Assembly (NCBI RefSeq): GCF_002803845.1
Contig: NZ_CP024985.1
Coordinates: forward strand, 8,009,501-8,073,500
Length of the DNA stretch: 64,000 bases
Direction of reading: 5' to 3'
From: Streptomyces lavendulae subsp. lavendulae
Lineage (GTDB): Bacteria > Actinomycetota > Actinomycetes > Streptomycetales > Streptomycetaceae
Shown here: positions 18,147 through 26,443 of the stretch, in pieces
Position numbering within the stretch: position 1 is the stretch's first letter
Layout of the letters: every line of letters starts with the position of its first letter
Notes under the pieces: model-generated
What the model saw: the letters and a program-made list of their open reading frames with translations, nothing else
The model's database searches: none
What the model was told of the DNA's origin: nothing
Position numbers and translations under genes: made by a program

Positions 18147-18244
18147 GGAGGGGACCTCTCAGGGTGCGGCATCGCGCGCGGCGCGTGGGGGGATGCCTGT
18201 GCCGGGAGGTCCTGAGCCGGAGGTGCCGCCCCACCCCTCCCCAA

Positions 18245-18265
18245 TTGTTGGCCATAGGTTAACAA
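18245..18265. promoter_or_regulatory. AT-rich inverted repeat upstream of the P450 operon
   Basis: TTGTTGGCC-ATA-GGTTAACAA is a 9-bp-arm inverted repeat (two mismatched pairs) about 100 bp before the P450 start, in an AT-rich patch. It is the only evident regulatory site in the gap and could be the operator or promoter of the whole cluster. Confidence 0.5.
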
Positions 18266-18337
18266 CCCTTGTCCGGAGGGTCATTGGCGACCGGACACCG
18301 GCGCAGGGGCGGGGGAGGGGGGCGTGAGCGGCCCGGG

Positions 18338-19027
18338 TCAGCCCGGCAGTGACGGTCCCACCGTGATGGGCCGTGCGGGGTCGGTCGTGTTCCGCACGGT
18401 GTACTCCGCGGTGATGGTGGCGGAGGTGACCGAGGTCGCGCAGAAGAAGGAGCCTTCCAGTTTCACCGGGATCGGTGCTCGCTCCAGGAGGACCGCGGGA
18501 CCGCCCTCCTGGCGCCAGCGGCCTTCGGCGGTGGCCGGGCCATTGGGGGCGGCCGTCGCCGTGCAGGCCAGGAGCCCGCTGGTCCTGAGCACGAAGCCGC
18601 CGGAGGGGATGGACAGGCGGGCGGTGCCGGGGGTGCCGTACTGCAGCTGCACCTGCCAGGGACCGGCCGCCTCGTTCGTCTCCACCGCGACGCGCAGGCC
18701 CGGTGCGTCCGTGGTGCAGTCCTTGAACGTGGGGGGCGCGATGCGGACCGCGACCGGCCCCGCGGGGTTGGCCGCGGCGGGCCCGTCGGGAATCGTGTTG
18801 CGGCTGCCGGTGCCGGGCAGCGAGGAGGAGGCGGCACAGGTGACGACGATGGGCCCGGCTTCGAACACCACCGGTCCGGCGGCGACCGCCGAGAAGCGGT
18901 GCCCGGCGGGGGAGAGGGAGGTGCCGGGCACACCCGCCGCCGCCCCGGGCGTGGCGGCGGCGAGCATCAGGGTGGCGCCGGACAGGAGCAGTAACGAGCT
19001 GCGGCGAGAATTCTTGTGAATGATCAT
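18338..19027 (-). CDS. Secreted hypothetical protein
   Basis: The 229-residue protein starts with a basic segment (MIIHKNSRRSS), a hydrophobic core and an AAAG-type signal cleavage site near residue 31. The mature part is beta-rich and Pro/Gly/Ala-rich with four cysteines, two of them in VTCAASSS and FKDCTT, probably forming disulfides. It resembles the short secreted beta-sandwich proteins frequent in Streptomyces. I cannot name a family. It diverges from the subtilisin-inhibitor-like gene across a 416-bp gap. Confidence 0.7.
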   Translation of the reverse strand: MIIHKNSRRSSLLLLSGATLMLAAATPGAAAGVPGTSLSPAGHRFSAVAAGPVVFEAGPIVVTCAASSSLPGTGSRNTIPDGPAAANPAGPVAVRIAPPTFKDCTTDAPGLRVAVETNEAAGPWQVQLQYGTPGTARLSIPSGGFVLRTSGLLACTATAAPNGPATAEGRWRQEGGPAVLLERAPIPVKLEGSFFCATSVTSATITAEYTVRNTTDPARPITVGPSLPG

Positions 19028-19443
19028 GGCTGAACCATAAGAATTTCCGTTGGGTCGCCGAAGGGCCGAAGGTCCTCCTGTCTGTGACCGATTACCGGAT
19101 GGCTGAATCTTCGATTCCGGTGGCGGGGTGGCACCTCAGCGTGTTGATTCGGCCACTCTGGGCAGTCGTTCGGTGGATCCCGCGCCACCCCCACCAGGGC
19201 GAGGGGCGCGGGAGGGCGGGCCGCGGCGGGCGTGGCCCCGCACCGCCTCACGGCGTGGACCTGCGGCGCGCCCCCGACTCCCCCACACACGCCGCCCCGA
19301 TGTTCGGCATCCGAACGAGGGTGTCCGCAAATCGCTCACCGGTGTGCGGCGGACCTTCAGATCTGGCAGGCTCGCCCCCAGTTGATCGCCACATGGGGGA
19401 TGTGGTGCGATCATTGGCCTTCGAATCGAAAGCGAGTCCTCTC
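19028..19443. promoter_or_regulatory. 416-bp divergent intergenic region with one clear palindrome
   Basis: No convincing gene is seen here. It contains the perfect inverted repeat GTTCGG-CAT-CCGAAC (19302-19316) about 130 bp before the inhibitor start, and presumably the promoters of both divergent secreted-protein genes. Otherwise I see nothing of note. Confidence 0.45.
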
Positions 19444-19881
19444 GTGCGTTACCGCTTAGCCACCGTCTCCGCCGCCGCCCTCCTCTGCCTCGCCGGCACC
19501 GCGGGTCTGGCGGAGGCCGCACCCGCGAGCCCGTCCGCCCCGTCCTCCCCGTCCGCCATGGTCTTCACCATCGCCCGGGCGGACGGCGCCGCCACCGGTG
19601 CCACCGTCGTGCGCGCGGCGGTCCTCAGCTGCGGCTACACCGCCGAGGGCACCCACCCCACCCCCAGGGCCGCGTGCGACGCCCTCAACGCCACCGGCGG
19701 GGACCTCGGCCGCCTGCTGGCCAACCCGAACACGGCCCGGCCCTGTCCGAGGCAGTACGACCCCGTCACCATCACCGCGGACGGCGTCTGGCGCGGCGGC
19801 CGCATCGCATGGAAGCACGTCTTCCCCAACGCGTGCGAGATGTCCACGACCTTGAACGGCAACCCGCTCTTCGCCTTCTGA
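19444..19881 (+). CDS. Subtilisin-inhibitor-like (SSI) secreted protease inhibitor with a TTA codon
   Basis: The 145-residue precursor has a signal peptide. Mature residues match the SSI family: two Cys pairs (LSCGYTAEG with AACDALN; RPCPRQYDPVTI with NACEM), the GVWRGGRIAWKHVF strand and the C-terminal LFAF. In SSI the reactive bond follows CPM at the position where this protein has CPR, so P1 is Arg, predicting inhibition of trypsin-like proteases. Codon 5 is TTA (GTG CGT TAC CGC TTA), the rare leucine codon read by the bldA tRNA, so translation should depend on development. I prefer GTG 19444 because it leaves a normal signal peptide; an in-frame ATG lies upstream at 19393. Confidence 0.9.
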   Translation: MRYRLATVSAAALLCLAGTAGLAEAAPASPSAPSSPSAMVFTIARADGAATGATVVRAAVLSCGYTAEGTHPTPRAACDALNATGGDLGRLLANPNTARPCPRQYDPVTITADGVWRGGRIAWKHVFPNACEMSTTLNGNPLFAF

Positions 19882-20051
19882 CGCCACGGAGCCGCCTGCC
19901 GGGACCCGCAGGGGCGGGTGCTTTCCCGGCAAGTGCGGCTTTGTCGGCGTTTCGGGACATTGGGGCGCGGGAGCCCGGGGCAGGTATCCCGGCGACCGGT
20001 GGTTCCCCGGGGAGGCCCGCGGACCGGTCCGAAAGCCAGGGAGAGTCCAGC

Positions 20052-20558
20052 ATGCGCACCAGCCGCACGACCGTCACCGCCATCGTCACCGCCGCCGCCC
20101 TGACGGCCGTCGTGAGCGGGGGCGCCGCGCGGGCCGCGACGGCGGGCACGGCCGCCGCCCCGTCGGCCTGCCGGCCGGCCAACCACCTCGCGAAGATCAC
20201 ACGGGACCAGGCGAGCGCCGGACACGTCCACTTCCGGGTCACGCTGACCGCGCCCAGGGGGTACGCGGCGTGCCGCCTCGCCGGTTCCCCGACCGGGGTG
20301 GCCTTCGCGCTGCACGGCACACCGCTCGGCATCACGGCCGGCCGGTACGGGGACCAGGGCGCACCGGTGACCTTCGGTCCGGGGCGGCCCGTCCACTTCG
20401 ACATCCAGGTGCCGAACAACGGTCACGGCGTCCCGGCGGACGAGGCGTCGTTCACGCTCAGGGCTCCCGGCGGCGAGATCCCGGGCACCTCCGTCGCCGA
20501 AGGCCGCCTCGAAGTGACCGCCGGTACCGTCATCGGCCCGGTCCGGCCCGGGTCCTGA
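20052..20558 (+). CDS. Secreted DUF4232-like protein
   Basis: The 168-residue protein has a signal peptide cleaved near AARAA. The mature domain starts with two short-spaced Cys (SACRPANHLA, YAACRLAG) and reads as an immunoglobulin-like beta sandwich (HVHFRVTLTAPRGY, TFGPGRPVHFDIQVPNN), the usual pattern of DUF4232. Function of this extracellular family is unknown. It follows the protease inhibitor gene by 170 bp in the same direction. Confidence 0.75.
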   Translation: MRTSRTTVTAIVTAAALTAVVSGGAARAATAGTAAAPSACRPANHLAKITRDQASAGHVHFRVTLTAPRGYAACRLAGSPTGVAFALHGTPLGITAGRYGDQGAPVTFGPGRPVHFDIQVPNNGHGVPADEASFTLRAPGGEIPGTSVAEGRLEVTAGTVIGPVRPGS

Positions 20559-20601
20559 CAACGGGTCCGGCGCCCCGTCGTCGCTCCTGCGCCCCGGTGC
20601 G

Positions 20602-21693
20602 TCAGGGCTCGTCCAGACGTACGGCCAGGGCGGCGATGTCGTCGTCGAGGCGGCCCCTGCTGTAGCGCAGGAGGTCGTTGTGAAGGGTCGTCAGCAGTTC
20701 GCGCGGCGGTGTCGGGGGCTGTCGGCCCATCCACACCGCCAGCGGGAAGAACTCGCCGTCGCGGGCGCGGGTCTCGGCGATCCCGTCGGTGTAGAGGAGC
20801 AGCAGTTCACCGGGGGTGAAGTCGAAGGTGTCGACGCTGTAGTGATCGCCGATCAGCTCCGCGAGGCTGAGCAGCGGCGAGGGGGTGACGGACTCCAGGA
20901 CGCGGACCTTCCCGCGGTCCAGGAGCAGCGGCGGCGGGTGGCCGCAGTTGAGGATGTCGATCCGTGCGCCCTCGTGCGGGATCTGGACGAGGAGGGCGGT
21001 GGCGAAACGCTCCATCGGCCCCTCGGGGGGAAAGGCGGAGTTGTAGCGGGTGCTGCTGGCGTCCATCCTGCGTGCGATGTCGACCATGTCGGTCTCGTCG
21101 TAGGCCGCCTCCCGGAAGGCGTTGACGATCGCCGCGGCCGCCCCCACCGCGGGCAGTCCCTTGCCCCGCACGTCACCGATGAGCAGCCGGACCCCGTACG
21201 GCGTGTCGACCACCTCGTAGAAGTCCCCGCCGATGCGGGCCTCCGCCGCGGCCGCGAGGTACAGCGACTCGATCTCGACGTTCCCGAGGCGGCTGGGCAG
21301 GGGGCTGAGCACCACCTGCTGCGCCGCCTCGGCGACGAGCCGTACCTGGAAGAGGGTGCGCTCGCGCTGGAGCCGCAGATGGCTCCCGTACGCGGCGGCG
21401 AAGGTCACCGCGATGATCCCCGCGGCCGTCCACCACGTTCCCAGGTCGGGGAAGACGAGGCTGAGGCCGATCATCAGCAGCAGGCAGACGGTCCCGAGCA
21501 GAACGGTGGGGAGGACCGGCCACATGGCGGCGGCCAGCGCCGGCGCCGCGGGCAGGAGCCGGCTGAAGGCCATCTCCGGCGGAGTGGCGTAGGCCAGGCT
21601 GGCGATCACGACGGTCAGAATGACCGGCGACAGCCGCACAAGCCACCCCCGGCCGTAGCGCCGACGGAGCCCCGGCCGTCCAGACTCGATCAC
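20602..21693 (-). CDS. Membrane-anchored PP2C (SpoIIE-type) serine phosphatase
   Basis: The protein is 363 residues long with a GTG start. Residues 15-115 hold about four hydrophobic spans, followed by a linker helix and a PP2C/SpoIIE domain. Metal-binding motifs are visible: ARIGGDFYEV, LLIGDVRGKGL, LLLYTDGIAETR and a C-terminal DDDIAALAVRL. These phosphatases typically dephosphorylate anti-anti-sigma (STAS) factors. No STAS or anti-sigma gene is adjacent, so the partner must be encoded elsewhere. It has no GAF or PAS sensor, and the membrane part may sense the signal. Confidence 0.9.
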   Translation of the reverse strand: MIESGRPGLRRRYGRGWLVRLSPVILTVVIASLAYATPPEMAFSRLLPAAPALAAAMWPVLPTVLLGTVCLLLMIGLSLVFPDLGTWWTAAGIIAVTFAAAYGSHLRLQRERTLFQVRLVAEAAQQVVLSPLPSRLGNVEIESLYLAAAAEARIGGDFYEVVDTPYGVRLLIGDVRGKGLPAVGAAAAIVNAFREAAYDETDMVDIARRMDASSTRYNSAFPPEGPMERFATALLVQIPHEGARIDILNCGHPPPLLLDRGKVRVLESVTPSPLLSLAELIGDHYSVDTFDFTPGELLLLYTDGIAETRARDGEFFPLAVWMGRQPPTPPRELLTTLHNDLLRYSRGRLDDDIAALAVRLDEP

Positions 21694-21860
21694 ACTTCCC
21701 AGAGTATCCGCGCGATGAGGGCGCAGCACTCCGGCGAACGGGGCCGGACGGCACCTGAAATCGAATATGTGGACTAATTCGTGGGTCCGGTCCACAGCTC
21801 CCGCACCGGGCCGTGGCATCCCCCCGGGGCCCGTCGGCCGCCCGGATTCCGGCGGAGCGG

Positions 21861-23400
21861 TCAGGAACGGTTGGCGTTCGACGGGCCGAAGAACTCGATC
21901 TCCGCAAGGGCGACCTGCTTGTCGGCGGACGCCGCGTGCGAGGACTCGACGGTGAAGCGCACCTTCGTGACCTCGCCGACACGGAACGGGCGCCGCTGGC
22001 CGCCCGCCCCCTGATCCAGGGTCAGCCGGCGCGTGGTGACCTTGCCGTCCCTACCGGTGATCGTCGCCGTGACGTGGTGCGGCAGGGCGGACTCGCCGAT
22101 CTTGTCGGCCTTCGCGGACACGCCCGGGGTGATGATCACGTCCGGCAGCCGGGTCGGCTCGCTGAAGTCCGCTTCGATCCACTCGCCTTGGCCCGACTGG
22201 GAGACGCCGGGCCCCCACCAGGTGTTGCTGCGCTTGTCGAAGGCGAGCTTCGGCTCGTGGTCGGGATAGGAGCGGGAGGCCGCGATCCGGTCCGGGGCGA
22301 CCGGGGCGCGCTGGGCGAAGTGGTCCAGGGCGGCCCGGACGCCGTCGGGCAGGTACACGAAGCCGAGGACCGCCACGGTGACGACGACGGCGAGGGTGAT
22401 CCAGGTGCCGATCCGGTCGAAGACGCGGCGCAGCCGGGGGTGGTCGCCCGCTTACGGAGTCTCGCGGCGCCGCCCGCCGAAGAGCCGGCGCCACCACGGG
22501 GTCCGTCCCGGCGCGGCGGCCCCGCCGGTCTCGGCCAGCGGCATCGCGCAGCGCACGCAGTAGTGGCGCTCGGGACGGTTGGACGTCGAACACCACCGGC
22601 ACGGCGGGCCGCCCTCGATGCCGGGCTGCTCGCCCGGGGCGCGCACCGCGGGCCGGTCGGCGTCCGGCCGTCCGGGCAGGACGGGCCCGGCGGCCGCCGG
22701 GGCAGGGTGCGGCGCGTCCGGGTCCGCCACGGGCACCAGGAGGGAGCGCGCACGGTCGGACAGGGTGTCGCCCAGCGCGTGCGGGGCGGGGGCGGCGGCC
22801 ACGGGCACGGTGGGCGCGGCCTCCCGCGGCGACGGGCCGCCCTGGGCCGGGGCGTGCGGGGCCGGGCGGTCCTGGGCCGGGGGTGCGGGGCCGGGGCGTG
22901 CGGGGCCGGGCGGTCCTGGGCCGGGGCGTACGGCGGCCCTCCGGAGCGGCCCCGGAGGGCCGCCGGTCGCCGTCGCCGTCGCCGTCGGCCCGGGGCGGAC
23001 CGGCCGGGCCGGAGCCCTCCGGTCCGCCGGGCGGCGCCGCCCGCCCCGGGCGGTCCGGATCCCCGGCGTGCCCGGGCGGCCCCGGGACCGCGGAGGCTTC
23101 CGCAGCCCCCGCGCCCGCGGCCATTCCCCTACCGCCGGGAAACTCGCGCGTTCCCGCGGAGGCCTCCGCACCCCCGGCGCCCGCCGGGCCCCGCCCCGCC
23201 CGCGGATCCGCCGCCGGTCCCCGCGAACCGTCGGGGGCTGCCGTCACGGCGGGCCCGGCGGCGCGGTCGGTGCCGTCCTGCGGGCCCGCGCCCTCCCGGC
23301 GCGCTCGGGCGGCGGACCGGTGTCCGGGCCGCCGTCGGCCGTCCGGGCGTCCGGCGCGGTGTCGTGCGGGGTCAGGGACGCGTCCGCGGCGGGCCCGTGC
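21861..23400 (-). pseudogene. Zinc-ribbon/transmembrane/discoidin eCIS-associated protein, split by an in-frame TAA and frameshifts
   Basis: The 3' part (21861-22451) encodes a membrane span (GTWITLAVVVTVAVLGFVYL) and an NADase-type glycan-binding (discoidin-like) domain (DHEPKLAFDKRSNTWWGPG). Immediately before it, in the same frame, lies a zinc ribbon CRWCSTSNRPERHYCVRCA and a TAA stop (22452-22454, plus-strand tta) between RRRETP and AGDHPRLRR. The Pro/Ala/Gly-rich N-terminal half changes frame at least twice, once inside a G-rich repeat at 22851-22935. Zinc-ribbon/TM/discoidin proteins are typical accessory genes of Streptomyces eCIS loci. The 5' boundary is approximate. A restart at GTG 22376 would lose most of the membrane span. 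Confidence 0.75.
22851..22935. repeat. G-rich imperfect tandem repeat inside the zinc-ribbon pseudogene
   Basis: The block CCTGGGCCGGGGCGTGCGG, ending GGCCGGGCGGT, is 30 bp. It is followed by a 44-bp variant and the start of a third copy. The 44-bp spacing is not a multiple of three, so the repeat itself shifts the reading frame. Confidence 0.6.
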
Positions 23401-23430
23401 GGGTGCGGGGCGTACCGGCGGGCCGGGTGG

Positions 23431-23978
23431 GGCCGTCACTTCGACCGTGTAGGGCATGTGGGCGGGGCGGGCGGCGGCCACGAGGGAGTCCAGCCGGTGG
23501 GCGTCGGCCGCAGTCGGGTCGGGCGCCGCACGGTGACGTGCAGGCGGGGGCGCGGGGCGCCCGGGAAGGGGCCGAGCGGGCGGGCGTTCCAGTCGGCGCC
23601 GCCGCTCTCGGTGATGTCGGGTACGACGCCGAACGCCAGCCGTACCGCCTCCGCGAGGCCGCGGCGGGTGCCGCGGATCCGATGCAGCGCGGCGGCGGCG
23701 GCCACCCCGCCCGCAGCCGGGCCTCCGGCTCGCTGCCGTCGGTCTCGGCGCCCACCCAGGTACCGAGCCACGCCGCGAAGTCGGCCGGGGTCAGTGCCGG
23801 GTCGAAATAGGTGTCCAGGCAGTCCAGGACGTTCAGGATCGGCGCGAGGACCTCGTCCAGACCGCCGACGAACCGCTGCGCCAGGTCGTCGTCGGCGAAG
23901 ACGGCCGGGAGCATCGTGCCCAGCGGGAGCGAGGAGCCCAGGCCGTCGACGGAGCCGCGGTGGGCGGCGGCCGTCATG
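23431..23978 (-). pseudogene. eCIS/phage tail protein I-like gene with two frameshifts
   Basis: From ATG 23978 the frame reads TVDGLG-like GSVDGLGSSLPLGTMLP, then LAQRFVGGLDEVLAPIL and TPADFAAWLGTWVGAETD, the signature of P2 gpI-like tail proteins in Streptomyces contractile injection loci. After EARLRAG (near the CCCC run at 23705-23708) the family sequence continues in another frame (AAALHRIRGTRRGLAEAVRL) and shifts again near 23518-23527 to end with RPAHMPYTVEVTA. The gene is therefore broken twice. It follows the baseplate remnant directly and was part of the same operon. Confidence 0.8.
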
Positions 23979-25293
23979 CGCCGTCCCCGATCGGCCGCGC
24001 TTGCCGGTGAGGGGGTCGGCCGGGTGCAGGCGACCTGGTCGACCAGTTCCACACCCGGGACCCGCTGCAGGACCGCGAACACCTCGCCGCTCTGGACGGG
24101 CCGGCCGAAGGGCCCCCCTCGGCCGTCCGCGCCTCCGGTCAGCGGATCGAGGTGGCGGTAGAGCGCGTCGTGCGCCTGGCGGCGCACCCGGTCGGTGTCG
24201 ACGCCACGGAAGGCGTGCACCGTGGCGACGACGGTGACGCCCTGGCAGTACGGCGGACCGACGGCCGGCCGGGTGCCGATGAGACGGCGCTCGTCGAGGT
24301 GGCGGGTGATCCGGCCCAGCAGGGCGTCGCCGGGCACGAGCTGCTCGAAGCGCAGCCGCCCGCCCGGGTCGGGGACGGCCTGGGGGACGACGAGGACGCG
24401 GACCGCGTAGGCGCCGTGCTCGCCCTCCTCGCCCTCCAGGCAGGCGATGCGCGCGGTCTCGGGAGCGGCGCGGCGCGCGAGCTCCTCGTAGTCGCGCAGG
24501 GTGACGGCACGGTCCTGGGCGCGGAGCGTGATCGGAGCCCGCAGCTTGGCCTCCTCGACCGTCTCCCCGTCGACGCCGCCGCGCGCCGCCTCCCGGTTGA
24601 CGACCTCCGAGACGTACGGGATGGACGTGCGCAGCACCTGGACGGCACCGCGCGCCACGTTGCCGCCGCGGCCGCCGCCGGTGCGGTAGCGGCGGGCGCG
24701 GACGACGGCGCCCTTGGGGGCGACCGCCCCGTACTGGCGCAGCGACCCGTCCGGTTCGCGGACGGCCGGGCCGAAGGCGATCTCGCCGGTGGCCGCGTCC
24801 AGGGTGACATGGGGGCGCCGGGCCGGGAGGCGGCGAAGTGCGGGACCACCTGCCAGTCCTCCCACCCGTCGTCGTCGGCGACGACGGGGGCGTGGGCGAG
24901 CCGCAGCCGCTGGCCGGGCAGTCCGGTGGTCTCCCCGAGGGCCTCGTCGTGGACGGTCTCGGCGTGCACGGCACGGGTGGTGCCGCCGATCGTGTAGGCC
25001 TCGACGGAGCGGATGGTCGGCGAGGTGGTGTAGAGGGGCTGGCCCGGAAGCGGATCGGTGACCCGGCAGCGGACCCATCCGGCCTCGTGGCCGCCGTTCC
25101 ACGAGAGCACGTGGCCGCGCTGACGCCGGGCCACGTCCTCCCGGATGTCGTACAGGTAGGTGTTGACCACGGGGGCGTTGCGCCGGGCCGCCCAGTCACG
25201 GGTCGGTGCCTCGAAGGACACCTCGATCCCCGAACCCGTCAACACCCCGCCGCTCAGCAGGCCCTTGAGTACCTCGTCCACCTCGTGGATCAC
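23979..25293 (-). pseudogene. Chimeric remnant: DUF4255 N-terminus fused to eCIS baseplate protein C-terminal part
   Basis: Codons 1-62 from ATG 25293 are a clear DUF4255 (Pvc16-type tube-terminator) N-terminus: MIHEVDEVLKGLLSGG, WAARRNAPVVNTYLYDIRED. At about 25107 the frame passes without a break into the middle of a putative baseplate assembly protein (SWNGGHEAGWVRCRV, VEAYTIGGTTRAVHAETV). This becomes out of frame at a GGGGG run (24811-24815), continues as HVTLDAATGEIAFGPAVREP and NVARGAVQVLRTSIPYV, and loses frame again near 24030, where the expected C-terminus is missing. In intact loci the sheath, tube, hub, spike and gp25 genes lie between these two genes. They are absent here, so a large internal deletion created the chimera. 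Confidence 0.85.
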
Positions 25294-25457
25294 GCCTGCG
25301 CTCCCGCTCTGCCCGCATGGCCGATTCCGTCCGGCCCGTCGTCCGCCGCCGATCGTCCCCCGGGCGCCCGCCGGGCCGCAGGGGCACGGGGGACGGCCGC
25401 CGGGCAGTCCGCCCTGCCCGTGCGGACACCCCGGGCCGCATCCGACTGCCCGGACGG

Positions 25458-26120
25458 TCAGATGTAGCCTTCCGGAAGGGCAAAAGCCACGGCGTGCGCG
25501 CGATTGCGCAGGTGGAGACCGGTGGTGAGGCCGTGCATGACGTTCTTTACGGTCCGTTCGGAGTACGACAGCTTGCCCGCGATCTCACCGGTGTCGAGGC
25601 CCTCGGAGACCAGGCGCAGGACGTCCACCTCACGGGGGGTGAGCCCGAGGGCCGGCGGTCCGCTCCGGCCCGCCGTGCCCCGGTGCAGCGCTCCCACCTG
25701 CTGGATGAGCCGGCCCAGCAGATCGGCGGGCAGGTCGCCGTCCCCGCGGGACGCCGCCAGTACCGCCTGCACCAGCCGCTCGGCGGTGGCCTCGTGGCGC
25801 CAGACGATCGCGGCGACACCGCACTCCACCACGTCCAGCAACTCGTTCTCCCGCATCGAGGCCACCACGAGCACGGCGCGCGCTCCCTCGCTGCGCACGA
25901 TCCGGCGCAGCCGGGTCAGGGCCGCCTCGTCGAGCGCGGCCTCCACGAGCAGGGCCACCGTGCCCGGACCGGACTCCTCGCGCAGCTCGATCTCCGGGTG
26001 TCTGCGCAACTGGCCGACCGCGCCCTCGCGGCTGATCGGGTCGGCGGCGGACACCGCCACGGGGACGCGGCGGTGCGTGGAGCCGGCGTTCGGGCCCGTG
26101 CCCGGTAAGGAGGTGGTCAT
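25458..26120 (-). CDS. LuxR/NarL-type regulator with degenerate receiver-like N-terminus
   Basis: The protein is 220 residues. The C-terminal 65 residues are a LuxR helix-turn-helix (LTPREVDVLRLVSEGLDTGE, YSERTVKNVMHGLTTGLHLR). The N-terminal half has a receiver-like alternation (RRHPEIELREE, AVLVVASMRENELLDV) but no recognisable phosphorylatable Asp pocket, so it is probably regulated by another mechanism. It sits upstream of and co-oriented with the decayed eCIS genes, the usual place of eCIS-associated LuxR regulators. It is the only intact gene of that set. The start ATG 26120 is preceded by AAGGAGG. Confidence 0.85.
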   Translation of the reverse strand: MTTSLPGTGPNAGSTHRRVPVAVSAADPISREGAVGQLRRHPEIELREESGPGTVALLVEAALDEAALTRLRRIVRSEGARAVLVVASMRENELLDVVECGVAAIVWRHEATAERLVQAVLAASRGDGDLPADLLGRLIQQVGALHRGTAGRSGPPALGLTPREVDVLRLVSEGLDTGEIAGKLSYSERTVKNVMHGLTTGLHLRNRAHAVAFALPEGYI

Positions 26121-26443
26121 GGTCCGGGGTGAGTTGAGCAACCGTTTCCCCTGTTCAGCGGCCGCCGCGCAACGCGGGCCGGTAGCGGATGAGCACCCTC
26201 AACACTTCTGCGGGCGCCGCCGGGACCGCAATCGTGGAGCACCACGAGGCGCACCACGAGACGGCGGCGGCGCGCACCACGAGGCCGACCGCCTGCGCGC
26301 GTGTTTCCACTGGTCACGGCAGGTCCCGTCGGCACCGGGGCAGGTCCGGACGCCGGTAGTGAGGTGCGCCGCTTCTCACCACCGCCGCACGGATTCCGGC
26401 GTCTGACCCGGCGGGAAGCAACCATTCACCACGGGAGGCACTG
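26121..26443. other. 323-bp divergent gap between the LuxR and LAL regulators
   Basis: No gene is supported here. It must hold the promoters of the two divergent regulators. A GGGAGG ribosome site precedes ATG 26444. I see no strong palindrome or repeat. Confidence 0.4.
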
